A stretch of DNA of 49,521 nucleotides from Spirochaetia bacterium (GTDB taxonomy: Bacteria; Spirochaetota; Spirochaetia; Treponematales; Treponemataceae). Positions 25,092 to 33,295 of this stretch are shown one piece after another (positions within the stretch are counted from its first letter, which is position 1; every line of letters begins with the position of its first letter). Under the pieces are notes generated by a model. The model was given only the letters and a program-made list of their open reading frames with translations, was not told where the DNA came from and did not search any database. The translations under genes were made by a program, and so were the position numbers. Location: assembly GCA_900769325.1 (NCBI GenBank), contig CAAGGF010000104.1, forward strand, positions 1-49,521, written 5' to 3'.

Positions 25092-25673
25092 ATGGATTTT
25101 AAAAATATTGACGAATGTCATCCTGACGGAGAAGAAAACATTCATTTTTTCTACAACAGGGAAGAGCGGCTGAAAAAAGCTCCAAAAATCGTTCAGGATT
25201 ATTACGCAGGAAAAATTTTCAACTACGACACTGGAATAAAAGGTCTTTTTAAAAGCCTTGTAAGCACAAAAACGAACAGATTTCTTTTGATTTCGATAAT
25301 TTTGTTTTTAGCGTGCATATATCTTTTTTCATTTCTTTCAAAAAATCAAAACAGCGTTGCATGCGGCATTCCGGTTCAGTTTGAATCTTTTTCCTACAAC
25401 GAAAGAATTTATATTTCATTGAAATTCCTTGAAAAAAAATTAAAAAAGGATGAAGAATATACTGATTCTTTTGACATTTCCGTAATTTTTTACGGTGTAA
25501 ATACAGACGGTGAAATTTCTTATAAATCTGAGGAATTTTTTGAAAAATATCAGGGAAAAGAGTTTTTTTTGCGTGCTGATTTTCCAGATTATGATATTAT
25601 AAGAGTAGAGGCGGAAATTTCTGCTTTAGATAAAAAAGACAGGATTACGGCAAAAATCAAAAACCGCTCTTAA
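25092..25673 (+). CDS. Single-span membrane protein of unknown function
   Basis: A 193-aa protein that I do not recognise. The start is the ATG at 25092, one base after the stop of the preceding lipoprotein gene. Residues 1-60 are charged and cytoplasmic in style (MDFKNIDECHPDG...), residues 65-85 form one membrane segment (FLLISIILFLACIYLFSFL), and the rest is a small outward domain with beta-type strands (IPVQFESFSYNERIYISLKF, ISVIFYG). This is the layout of a membrane-anchored accessory protein. It is probably translated by coupling with the gene upstream. Confidence 0.7.
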   Translation: MDFKNIDECHPDGEENIHFFYNREERLKKAPKIVQDYYAGKIFNYDTGIKGLFKSLVSTKTNRFLLISIILFLACIYLFSFLSKNQNSVACGIPVQFESFSYNERIYISLKFLEKKLKKDEEYTDSFDISVIFYGVNTDGEISYKSEEFFEKYQGKEFFLRADFPDYDIIRVEAEISALDKKDRITAKIKNRS

Positions 25674-25697
25674 TTTTTATGCAAAAAGGAAGGTTGA

Positions 25698-26156
25698 ATG
25701 TTTCAGTTTTATTTTCTTTCAATTCTTTTGAATTTAATGACGGGCTCTGTTCTTTTGTATTCTTCCGAAAATTATGATGCAGATTCATCTTTAGTGGAAG
25801 AAAAAAAATCTTCTTTTGTAAAATCGCTGTTTGAAAAAATTTTTGGAAGTTCAAGTGTTTTAGAAGATTCTCTTTTTATTCTCGTCGTTGCTTTTCTTTC
25901 TTTTTTTACGGGAATTGTAAAACTTTTTTCGCCTGTAAATAAAATTATTATTTTCGGGGATTTTCTTCCTTCTTTAACTGGAATTTTAGGCGGACTTTCG
26001 CTTTTATTTTCGTATTATTCAGAAAAATCTGATGTTGCTTTCCAGCTTCCTTCTTTTTTAGAAAAAATCTTTGTTTCAGAAAAAAATATCTTTGGTATTT
26101 TATGTATCGCTGTTGCAATACTTCATTTTATTTTTCCAGGAGTTTTATTTTTATGA
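25698..26156 (+). CDS. Small multi-span membrane protein
   Basis: A 152-aa protein of unknown function. AAGGAAGG lies a few bases before the ATG. Hydrophobic segments occur near residues 3-22, 58-78, 86-108 and 132-150, with a charged Ser/Lys/Glu-rich loop (residues 23-55) after the first. No catalytic motif is seen. Its last four bases (ATGA) overlap the start of the Nudix gene, showing tight translational coupling. Confidence 0.7.
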   Translation: MFQFYFLSILLNLMTGSVLLYSSENYDADSSLVEEKKSSFVKSLFEKIFGSSSVLEDSLFILVVAFLSFFTGIVKLFSPVNKIIIFGDFLPSLTGILGGLSLLFSYYSEKSDVAFQLPSFLEKIFVSEKNIFGILCIAVAILHFIFPGVLFL

Positions 26157-26563
26157 GTGTATCTGTTGCCTGTATTATTTTTAATGGTGAAAAAATTTTA
26201 ATCGCAAAACGAAACCCTTCTGGTGATATGGGAAATCGCTGGGAATTTCCTGGTGGAAAAGTTGATCCGGGTGAAAACGATTTTCAGACTGTTGTCCGTG
26301 AAATGAGTGAAGAATTCGGTGTAAAGGCTGTTCCCGGCATTCTCATTGCAGAAGATTCCTTTATTCACAACGGAAAAGAAAATTTTCTTCACGCATATCA
26401 GGTTTCAGTTGAGCACGATGGTCTTTCAACGCCTTATGTTTTGACAGAACATTCTGAATACAAATGGGTTTACCCGGAAGAAATTAAAAATCTTGATTTT
26501 GTTGATTCAGATTTAAAAATTTATCCGAAAGTTTTAAAATTTCTTGAAAGCAAGGCTGAATAA
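26153..26563 (+). CDS. Nudix hydrolase, MutT type
   Basis: A 136-aa enzyme with a complete Nudix box near residues 38-60: G-x5-E-x7-R-E-x2-E-E-x-G, read as GGKVDPGE then REMSEEFG. The N-terminal VACIIFNGEKILIAKR and the short length fit the MutT branch, which removes 8-oxo-dGTP from the nucleotide pool. Other substrates cannot be excluded. The start is the ATG at 26153, with AGGAG at 26138-26142 ten bases before it. It overlaps the preceding gene by four bases and the next by one. Confidence 0.85.
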   Translation: MSVSVACIIFNGEKILIAKRNPSGDMGNRWEFPGGKVDPGENDFQTVVREMSEEFGVKAVPGILIAEDSFIHNGKENFLHAYQVSVEHDGLSTPYVLTEHSEYKWVYPEEIKNLDFVDSDLKIYPKVLKFLESKAE

Positions 26564-26916
26564 TGAAACGCAAATTTTTCTTAATTTTTCTATTTTTTTG
26601 TTTTGTTTTTTCAGGCTGCAGAAAATCTTCTGTAATCGTCTTTGATGATTCAGATCCGCTTGCCTTGATGCCGGATGTAAAATGGGCTTTGATTGTAAAT
26701 CCTTATGTCGGTTTTCAAAAAGAAGCAAACTGGGATTCAGATGTAATTTCTCACGCACGAAAAGGAGAAATTTTTCAAATTCTCGGAAAATCTGTAAATT
26801 ATCAGAATGAAGTCTGGTATAAATTTGATGAAGGCTATCTTCATGAATCAGTTCTCCTTGTATATTCAAATAAACTGAAAGCAAAAAACGCTTTTAAAAT
26901 GATGGAAGAAAATTAA
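26563..26916 (+). CDS. Small lipoprotein with an SH3-like domain
   Basis: A 117-aa lipoprotein: signal MKRKFFLIFLFFCFVF, then lipobox SGC at about residue 19. The mature part resembles a bacterial SH3 domain (WALIVNPYVGF..., GEIFQILGKS, VWYKFDEGYLHESVL), a fold often found in cell-wall-linked proteins. The ATG shares one base with the stop before it (TAATG), and its own stop shares one base with the next ATG. The tight packing suggests cotranslation with its neighbours. The ligand is unknown. Confidence 0.75.
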   Translation: MKRKFFLIFLFFCFVFSGCRKSSVIVFDDSDPLALMPDVKWALIVNPYVGFQKEANWDSDVISHARKGEIFQILGKSVNYQNEVWYKFDEGYLHESVLLVYSNKLKAKNAFKMMEEN

Positions 26917-28034
26917 TGCTGATTGTCGCAGAAATTGGAACGAGCCACGAAGGTTCAGAGGAAAAAGCAAAAAAATTGATTGATACGGCGTTTTCATCCG
27001 GTTCTGACGCCGTAAAATTTCAGTGGGTTTATGCAGACGAAATTCTTCATCCTAAAACCGGTTTTGTAGATCTTCCCGGTGGAAAAGTTTCCTTATACGA
27101 GCGATTTAAAGCCCTTGAGTGTTCAAAAGAATTTTTTCTTAAAATGAAAGAATATGCACATTCAAAAAAATTAAAATTCATCTGTTCGCCGTTCGGTTTA
27201 AAAAGTTTGGAAGAACTTCTTCGGCTTGAGCCTGATTACATAAAGATTGCATCTCCTGAACTAAATCATTTTCCGCTTTTAAAAAAACTTGCAGAATTCC
27301 GCGAAAATCAAAAAAAATCTGGAAAAATGATGATTCCGGTAATTCTTTCTTCCGGCGTTTCAAAACTTTCAGATATCGAAAAAGCTCTTGAAATTCTTGG
27401 ACGGGAAAATATTTCTCTTCTTCATTGCGTGACAAGTTATCCGGCTTTAGAAACTGAATACAATCTGAATGTAATTTCAAATTTGAAAAATATTTTCGGA
27501 ATTCCTGTTGGTGTAAGCGATCACAGTATGGATGCAGTTTTAGTTCCGTCACTTTCGGTTTCTTGCGGTGCAGAAATAATTGAAAAACATATTACTTTGA
27601 CAAGGGAATCTTCTGGTCTTGATGATAAAGTTGCCTTGGACGGCGAGATGTTTTCCCTTATGGTTCATTGCGTAAGGCAAAGCGTTGCATGTATGAACCG
27701 TTACGGTCTTGAAAAAGGAAAAAATCAGGTTATTTCCCAGCTTTCTTCTTCTTACGGAAAAGAAAAAGTTTTGGAAGTTTTAGGCTCCGGTGTAAAATCT
27801 CTTTCGCAAGGTGAAAAAGATAATTATGGAAGGACGAACAGATCGCTTCATTTTATGAAAGATATAAAAGCCGGAACAAGAATCGGTTTTGATGATGTAA
27901 AAGTATTGCGCACAGAAAAAATTCTTTCACCCGGAATAAGTCCTGAGTTTTATGAGGCGGTGATTGGAAAAATTCTTGTAAAAGATGCAAAGGACGGTGA
28001 AGGCGTAACTTTTTCGCACTTTTTTAAAGAATGA
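26916..28034 (+). CDS. NeuB-family sialic-acid synthase
   Basis: A 372-aa enzyme of the N-acetylneuraminate synthase family, which condenses phosphoenolpyruvate with N-acetylmannosamine or a related sugar to build a nonulosonic acid. The barrel begins IVAEIGTSHEG, and contains VKFQWVYADEI, FICSPFG, YIKIASPEL, LLHCVTSYPA, GVSDHSMD and the metal-binding EKHITL. The C-terminus resembles a SAF/antifreeze-like domain (RSLHFMKDIKAGTRI, DVKVLRT). The exact sugar is not fixed by sequence; the partner genes for activation and transfer are not in the window. It ends three bases before the end of glgC, which runs the other way. Confidence 0.85.
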   Translation: MLIVAEIGTSHEGSEEKAKKLIDTAFSSGSDAVKFQWVYADEILHPKTGFVDLPGGKVSLYERFKALECSKEFFLKMKEYAHSKKLKFICSPFGLKSLEELLRLEPDYIKIASPELNHFPLLKKLAEFRENQKKSGKMMIPVILSSGVSKLSDIEKALEILGRENISLLHCVTSYPALETEYNLNVISNLKNIFGIPVGVSDHSMDAVLVPSLSVSCGAEIIEKHITLTRESSGLDDKVALDGEMFSLMVHCVRQSVACMNRYGLEKGKNQVISQLSSSYGKEKVLEVLGSGVKSLSQGEKDNYGRTNRSLHFMKDIKAGTRIGFDDVKVLRTEKILSPGISPEFYEAVIGKILVKDAKDGEGVTFSHFFKE

Positions 28035-28037
28035 TTT

Positions 28038-29339
28038 TTAGATTACAGTTCCGTCTGGAATTACAACGCCTTTTCTGATTATTACGATTCCGTCAACATA
28101 ATAAAAAAGTCCGTGATCTCCGTTTTCGTAAGTTTTTCCGTCGGCATTTATGCGGATATTTGAACCGATGTGGGCGTTTTTGTCGATTATACATTTGTTT
28201 ATAATGCAGTTGTGCCCGATTCCGATGTCTGGAATTCCCTGTACTTTGTTTAAAAGTTTGTCGTTTTTGTTTTCGTAATAATCGGCTCCCATCATTATTA
28301 CGCCGTTTAAACTTGTTCCGCTTTCGATGAATGACCTTACGCCGATTATTGAATGTGTGAGGTTTGCATTTGTAATTACGCAGCCTTCTGATGTGAGAGT
28401 GCAGTTGATGTTTGCTCTGTTTATTTTTGAAGGCGGTAGGTTTCTCATGTGGGTGTAGATAGGTTCGTCTTCATCGTAAAAATTGAATCGCGGATGAAAA
28501 TTTGTAAGTTCGAGGTTTGCGTTGTAAAAAGATTTTATGGTTCCGATGTCTTCCCAGTAGCCGTCAAAAATGTATGCATTCATGATGTGGTTTCCGATTG
28601 CGTTTGGAATGACTTCTTTTCCAAAATCTTTTGAATCGCTGTTGTTTAAAACTGCTTCAAGAACATGTGCATCAAAAATATAGATTCCCATTGATGCAAG
28701 ATATTCTTTGTCTTCGCCCGGAATGTTTGCTTTTATTTCCTGAGGAATTTTCCATGCTGAAATGTCTGTATCCAAAGGCGGTTTTTCTTTGAATTCTGTG
28801 ATTCGGTTTGTTTCGTCGATTTTCATGATGCCGTACCGGGAGGCCTGGGCGCGGTTTACTACTGTTGTGGCGATTGAAATTCCGGCTCCTGAGTTTAAAT
28901 GGCTTATCATAAAATCTTTGAGATTCATTCTGTAAAGCTGATCACCGCTTAAAATTATGTAGTGCGTTGGGTGCTGTGTTTTAAAGTGCTGAAAACTTTT
29001 TCTTACTGAATCTGCCGTCCCTTCGTAAAATCTGTCGTTTTCCAAAGTCTGTTCTGCTGCAAGAATTTCTACAAAACCCGAGGAGAATCTGTCAAAATTG
29101 TAAGAATTTGCAATGTGCATGTGAAGAGAAGTTGAATTAAACTGCGTCAAAAGATAGATTTTTTTATACCCTGAGTTTATGCAGTTTGAAATAGGAATGT
29201 CAACAAGACGGTATTTTCCACCGAATGAAACGGCAGGTTTTGCCCTTTCTTTTGTAAGAGGATATAATCTTGTGCCTTTTCCGCCGCCTAAAATAAGGCA
29301 TACGACTTTTGGTTTTATTCGTTCTATGCTGATTGCCAT
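28038..29339 (-). CDS. glgC: Glucose-1-phosphate adenylyltransferase
   Basis: A 433-aa enzyme that makes ADP-glucose from ATP and glucose-1-phosphate, the committed step of glycogen synthesis. It has the nucleotide-binding motif LILGGGKGTRLYPLT near residues 15-29, KPAVSFGGKYRLVDIPISNC, the catalytic-site GDQLYRM and the sugar-binding FKEKP. A left-handed beta-helix forms the C-terminal part. The start at 29339 is used; an in-frame TTG at 29375 is the promoter -35 hexamer. No Shine-Dalgarno sequence is seen. It is divergent from the flagellar operon. Confidence 0.95.
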   Translation of the reverse strand: MAISIERIKPKVVCLILGGGKGTRLYPLTKERAKPAVSFGGKYRLVDIPISNCINSGYKKIYLLTQFNSTSLHMHIANSYNFDRFSSGFVEILAAEQTLENDRFYEGTADSVRKSFQHFKTQHPTHYIILSGDQLYRMNLKDFMISHLNSGAGISIATTVVNRAQASRYGIMKIDETNRITEFKEKPPLDTDISAWKIPQEIKANIPGEDKEYLASMGIYIFDAHVLEAVLNNSDSKDFGKEVIPNAIGNHIMNAYIFDGYWEDIGTIKSFYNANLELTNFHPRFNFYDEDEPIYTHMRNLPPSKINRANINCTLTSEGCVITNANLTHSIIGVRSFIESGTSLNGVIMMGADYYENKNDKLLNKVQGIPDIGIGHNCIINKCIIDKNAHIGSNIRINADGKTYENGDHGLFYYVDGIVIIRKGVVIPDGTVI

Positions 29340-29346
29340 TAAAAAT

Positions 29347-29375
29347 ATTATAATCCCAAATCTTTTAAAACTCAA
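29347..29375 (-). promoter_or_regulatory. Promoter of glgC giving a leaderless mRNA
   Basis: On the minus strand TTGAGT (29370-29375) and TATAAT (29347-29352) are 17 bases apart, a near-consensus promoter. Seven bases separate the -10 from the ATG at 29339, so the leader is at most about one base long. Confidence 0.7.
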
Positions 29376-29453
29376 ATTAATAATATTGATTTTTAAAACA
29401 TATTAAAAATGAATTTCATCTTTTTGCATAAAAATACTTTCAAGAGATTTTTC

Positions 29454-29480
29454 TAATATAAAAAAATGAAAAACCGATAA
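29454..29480 (+). promoter_or_regulatory. Sigma-28 (FliA)-like flagellar promoter
   Basis: TAAT (29454-29457), 15 bases, then ACCGATAA (29473-29480) match the flagellar sigma consensus TAAA-N15-GCCGATAA with one mismatch in each element. It stands 76 bases before flgF and would drive flgF, flgG and flgJ. Confidence 0.6.
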
Positions 29481-29491
29481 TTTATACAAAG

Positions 29492-29517
29492 GCATTTTGG
29501 AAAATTTTCAAAAGTGC
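29492..29517. promoter_or_regulatory. Palindrome between the flagellar promoter and flgF
   Basis: A 26-bp near-palindrome with centre GAAAATTTTC lies just downstream of the sigma-28-like site. One base pair in thirteen is mismatched and one is a G-T pair. It could be an operator or an mRNA hairpin in the leader. Its centre matches that of the palindrome at 45273-45302. Confidence 0.4.
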
Positions 29518-29555
29518 AGAAGTTTTAATTCTGGTGGGATAAAACAGGGGGAAAA

Positions 29556-30353
29556 ATGATTAGAGGATTTTATATTGGTGCTTCTGGAATGAATGCACAG
29601 CAAAACAGGCTGGACGCAATTTCAAATAATCTTGCAAATGTTGATACAGTCGGTTACAAAAAAGATGTTACATCATCAAAATCTTTTTCAGAACTTTTAA
29701 TCAGAAGGGCAAATTTTGACGGCGTTTATCAAAAAGAAATCGGAAGTTTTGATGCTGCACCGATAATCGGAAAACTCGGTCTTGGCGTTGAAACAAACGA
29801 AAATTTTACTGACTTCTCTCAAGGTTCTTTCAGACAGACAGGTTCAAATATAGATTTTGCTTTTTCTGGAAAAGGTTTTTTTGCAGTTGAAACACCTTAT
29901 GGTGAAAAATATACTCGGGACGGAAATTTTATCCTTGGAAAAGAAGGCATTCTTTTGACAAAAGAAGGTTATCCTGTTTTAGGTGAAAACGGTTATATTC
30001 ATATTAACGATGACAAAATTACTGTAAATGAAGATGGAATGATTTATTCAGGCGAAAACAACGAAGAACTTGCTAGATTTAAAGTTGTTCGTTTTGATAA
30101 TGAACGATATCTTCAGAAAATGGGTGGAAATCTCTATCAAAAAACTAATATTTCTGGTGAACCTCATATTGCCGAAGGAAATGAACGGCCGAAATTTTTG
30201 CAAGGGTTCCTTGAAACTTCAAATGTAAATGTTGTAAATGAAATGGTTCAGATGATTGAAGTAAACCGTGCTTATGAGGCAAATCAGAAGACTATTACAA
30301 GTGAAGAAAGTATGATGAGCACACTTTGGACAAAAACTGCTGTGTTGAAGTAA
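29556..30353 (+). CDS. flgF: Flagellar rod protein FlgF
   Basis: A 265-aa rod protein of the FlgF/FlgG family, part of the periplasmic flagellar axle. The N-terminal ISNNLANVDTVGYKKD and the C-terminal LETSNVNVVNEMVQMIEVNRAYEANQ are the two conserved ends that form the coiled-coil core of axial proteins; between them lies a beta domain (GKGFFAVETPYGEKYTRDGNF). GGGGGA precedes the ATG. The more diverged of the two tandem rod genes, it is named FlgF by order and by comparison with the next gene; both could be called FlgG-type. It is exported without a cleaved signal by the flagellar export apparatus. Confidence 0.85.
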   Translation: MIRGFYIGASGMNAQQNRLDAISNNLANVDTVGYKKDVTSSKSFSELLIRRANFDGVYQKEIGSFDAAPIIGKLGLGVETNENFTDFSQGSFRQTGSNIDFAFSGKGFFAVETPYGEKYTRDGNFILGKEGILLTKEGYPVLGENGYIHINDDKITVNEDGMIYSGENNEELARFKVVRFDNERYLQKMGGNLYQKTNISGEPHIAEGNERPKFLQGFLETSNVNVVNEMVQMIEVNRAYEANQKTITSEESMMSTLWTKTAVLK

Positions 30354-30396
30354 GTTTTTAAGCCGTAGAAAACAGAATTTTAAGTGAGGAAACATT

Positions 30397-31191
30397 ATGG
30401 TAAGAAGTTTATGGACAGCCGCAACAGGAATGAACGGACAGCAGGCAAACATCGATGCAATTTCAAACAACCTTTCAAATGTTAATACTACAGGTTTTAA
30501 ACAGCAGCGTGTAGAATTTGAAGATTTGATTTATCAGAATTTAAAACTTGCAGGAACTCCGGCAACTGAAGATACTGTAACGCCAGTTGGTATTCAGCAG
30601 GGAACAGGTGTAAAACTTGCAGCAACTCAAAGAATTATGAGTCAAGGTTCTTTGCAAAATACAGGAGTTGACACAGATGTTGCAATTGTCGGTGAAGGAT
30701 TTTTCAGGGTTCAAAAATATGACGGAAGTTATGCTTACACTCGTGACGGAAGTTTTAAAGTAGATTCAACAGGTCAGTTTGTAAATTCAAACGGTTTACG
30801 ACTTCAGCCTGAAATCATTTTACCGGAAGGTTTTGACGTTTCAACATTGCAGATAAGTCAGGACGGACGGGTTAGCGTAAAAGTTAACGGTCAGAATGAA
30901 CCTGTTGAAGTAGGGCAACTTGAGCTTTTCAGGTTTCCGAATGCAGTAGGACTTCAGGCAGAAGGTGATAACCTTTATAAAGTGACCAATGCAAGCGGAG
31001 AAGCTATCGGAGGTCGACCTGGGGTAGAAGGCTTTGGAGAAACCCGTCACAAATTTCTTGAACTTTCAAATGTTTCTGTTGTAAATGAAATGGTTCAGAT
31101 GATTGTTGCTCAGCGTGCATACGAGTTTAATTCAAAGGCAATTCAGACTTCTGATAATATGCTTAGCACAGCCGTAAATTTAAAACGATAA
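30397..31191 (+). CDS. flgG: Flagellar distal rod protein FlgG
   Basis: A 264-aa distal rod subunit that joins the rod to the hook. The N-terminal MVRSLWTAATGMNGQQ and ISNNLSNVNTTGFKQQ are close to FlgG of other bacteria, and the C-terminal LELSNVSVVNEMVQMIVAQRAYEFNSK is the typical axial motif. GAGGA lies before the ATG. Its tandem neighbour flgF shares both ends but not the middle. The gap between them is 43 bases with no terminator. Confidence 0.93.
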   Translation: MVRSLWTAATGMNGQQANIDAISNNLSNVNTTGFKQQRVEFEDLIYQNLKLAGTPATEDTVTPVGIQQGTGVKLAATQRIMSQGSLQNTGVDTDVAIVGEGFFRVQKYDGSYAYTRDGSFKVDSTGQFVNSNGLRLQPEIILPEGFDVSTLQISQDGRVSVKVNGQNEPVEVGQLELFRFPNAVGLQAEGDNLYKVTNASGEAIGGRPGVEGFGETRHKFLELSNVSVVNEMVQMIVAQRAYEFNSKAIQTSDNMLSTAVNLKR

Positions 31192-31215
31192 GAGATTGAT
31201 TAGAAGGTAAACGTT

Positions 31216-31728
31216 ATGATTCAAGGTCTTGTATCAGGTTTTTCAAGTATTACAAACGGCACTTCTCAAGTTTCAAAAGCAAATTTAAACAAAGAGAATA
31301 CAGAATTTCAGGATTTGGTAAACCGCTTAAAATCAGAAAAAAAAGAACAGAAAAATGCTCTTTCTTCTTCACAAATTTTAGAAAATGGAAAAATAAACGG
31401 AGATGTTCGTTCAAGTTTTCACGGATTTTCAAAAGAAAAAAATGCTCTTCCAAAAGGGGCTGCACTAAATCAGTCTGGAGTTCACGGTGAAAAAAGAACT
31501 ATCGATAAAACTTCCGCTCTTTATGAAAAATCTATGGAACTTGAATGCTTTTTTGTAAAACAGGTTCTTCAGAGCATGAAAAATACAGTTCATAAATCAG
31601 GTCTTTTACAAAATGATTTTGCAGGAAAAATGTATGAAGACATGCTTTACGATGAATACGCTGTAAATTTTACAAAAAATGCAGGACTTGGACTTGCAGA
31701 TCAGATTTATTTGAGCCTTGAAAAATAA
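31216..31728 (+). CDS. flgJ: FlgJ-type rod-binding protein, no muramidase domain
   Basis: A 170-aa protein whose C-terminal 75 residues fit the FlgJ rod-binding domain (LYEKSMELECFFVKQVLQSMKNTV, GKMYEDMLYDEYAVNF, GLGLADQIY). The muramidase domain of E. coli FlgJ is absent, as in other spirochaetes. The N-terminal 90 residues are Ser/Lys/Asn-rich and likely disordered. It starts 24 bases after flgG with AAGG before the ATG. It is thought to help assemble the rod in the periplasm. Confidence 0.85.
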   Translation: MIQGLVSGFSSITNGTSQVSKANLNKENTEFQDLVNRLKSEKKEQKNALSSSQILENGKINGDVRSSFHGFSKEKNALPKGAALNQSGVHGEKRTIDKTSALYEKSMELECFFVKQVLQSMKNTVHKSGLLQNDFAGKMYEDMLYDEYAVNFTKNAGLGLADQIYLSLEK

Positions 31729-31748
31729 ATTCAAAAAATAATTTTAAA

Positions 31749-31777
31749 TTGTATATGTTTTTTATTTGTGGTATAAT
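31749..31777 (+). promoter_or_regulatory. Promoter of murC
   Basis: TTGTAT (31749-31754) and TATAAT (31772-31777) are 17 bases apart. The -10 ends nine bases before the ATG at 31787, which predicts a leader of only about three bases. Confidence 0.55.
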
Positions 31778-31786
31778 CGTTTTACT

Positions 31787-33295
31787 ATGAGTGAAAAATT
31801 ACCGGACAATTTAAATGGCGTTCATATACATTTTGTTGGAATAAAAGGCACTGGGATGGCAGCATTGGTTGAAATTCTTTTTCATGCCGGTGCTGTCATT
31901 ACAGGAAGCGATGTCGAAGAAAGGTTTTATACAGACGAAATCCTTGAAAATCTTAACATAAAACCGCTTCCGTTTTCAGAAAAAAACATTACTTCAAAAA
32001 TTCAATATGTAATTTATTCTTCAGCGTATAAAAAAGACAAAAATCCGGATTTAATCGAAGCAGTCAAAAAAAATATTCCGTGCCTTCTTTATACACAGGC
32101 ATTGGGTTCTTACAGTGAAAAAAATTATTCCTGTGGAATTTGCGGTGTTCATGGAAAAACTTCAACGACTGGTCTTACAGGGACAATTTTAAAAAATCTT
32201 CCGCTTCCTTGTCAGGTTCTTGCCGGGAGCGTAATAAATTCATTTGGAAATCACTGCACATTTACATCAGAAAATCTTAATCAAAGTAATCAAAGAATTT
32301 TTGTTGCCGAAACTTGCGAATATCAAAAGCATTTCATGTCGTTTTTTCCAAAAAAAATTATTTTAACTTCCGTAGAATCAGACCATCAGGATTTTTATCC
32401 TACATATACCGATATTTTAAATGCTTTTGTAGAATATGTTTTAAAACTTCCGCATAATGGAACTTTGATTTTTTGTGCCGATGACAAAGGTGCTGTTGAA
32501 GTTTATCAAAAAGTAAAAGTTTTGCGGCCCGATATCGATTTTATTCCTTACGGTGAAAAGGCTTCTGGAGATTTTAATTTAAAATTTCTTGGCATAAAGA
32601 ACGAAAAAAATAATTTTGAGGTTCAATTTTTTAAAAAATCAGGTTTTAAAGAATTTTCACTTTCAGTTCCCGGCCGGCATGAAGTTTTAGATGCTTGTGC
32701 GGCAGTTTGTTTAGTCTGTTCTCTTTTAAAAGACTTTGGCTATAAACCGGAAGATTTTTACAATCAGATTTCAAGTGCACTTTTAAATTTTTCAGGCGGG
32801 AAAAGGCGCAGTGAAATCGTCGGAAAAATTCCTTTAAAAAATAATAAAAATGTTATCGTAATCGATGATTATGCCCATCATCCTACAGCCATCAAAACGA
32901 CTCTTCAGGGTTTTAAAGAATTTTACAAAGGCCGCAAAATTATCGTTGATTTTATGAGCCATACTTATTCACGGACTTTGTCTTTGCTTAAAGAATTTGC
33001 CTCATCTTTTGACGCTGCAGATGAAATTTATCTTCATAAAATATATTCTTCTGCCCGCGAAAATCCTTCAGATTTTGAAATTTCAGGAAAAACGCTTTAT
33101 GATGAAGTTCTAAAAACCGGAATAAAAAAAGAAAATGTTCATTATTTTGAAGAGGTGCTTTCAGCCCTTCCTTCAGTTATAAAAAGCCTTTCTTTATCGC
33201 AAGATCAAGAAGAATTTCCAGACGGTTTTCTTTTTGTTACGATGGGTGCAGGCGATAACTGGAAACTTGGAAAGGCTCTTATTGAGAAGTTTTAA
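31787..33295 (+). CDS. murC: UDP-N-acetylmuramate-L-alanine ligase
   Basis: A 502-aa Mur ligase that adds the first L-alanine to UDP-MurNAc in peptidoglycan synthesis. It contains the N-terminal HFVGIKGTGMAAL (UDP-binding loop), the ATP-binding GVHGKTSTT, the VESDHQDFYPT segment and the C-terminal DDYAHHPTAI characteristic of MurC. Length is slightly above the usual 460-490. MurC and its relative Mpl share these motifs; MurC is preferred because the gene is single and the N-terminal loop fits. An upstream in-frame TTG at 31766 overlaps the -10 and is not used. Its stop overlaps the end of the leftward CNNM-type gene by 17 bases. Confidence 0.88.
   Translation: MSEKLPDNLNGVHIHFVGIKGTGMAALVEILFHAGAVITGSDVEERFYTDEILENLNIKPLPFSEKNITSKIQYVIYSSAYKKDKNPDLIEAVKKNIPCLLYTQALGSYSEKNYSCGICGVHGKTSTTGLTGTILKNLPLPCQVLAGSVINSFGNHCTFTSENLNQSNQRIFVAETCEYQKHFMSFFPKKIILTSVESDHQDFYPTYTDILNAFVEYVLKLPHNGTLIFCADDKGAVEVYQKVKVLRPDIDFIPYGEKASGDFNLKFLGIKNEKNNFEVQFFKKSGFKEFSLSVPGRHEVLDACAAVCLVCSLLKDFGYKPEDFYNQISSALLNFSGGKRRSEIVGKIPLKNNKNVIVIDDYAHHPTAIKTTLQGFKEFYKGRKIIVDFMSHTYSRTLSLLKEFASSFDAADEIYLHKIYSSARENPSDFEISGKTLYDEVLKTGIKKENVHYFEEVLSALPSVIKSLSLSQDQEEFPDGFLFVTMGAGDNWKLGKALIEKF

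Noticed and set aside
29340..29375. An N-terminal extension of glgC from TTG at 29375
   Set aside because: The extension overlaps a near-consensus promoter, and the TTG is its -35 hexamer.
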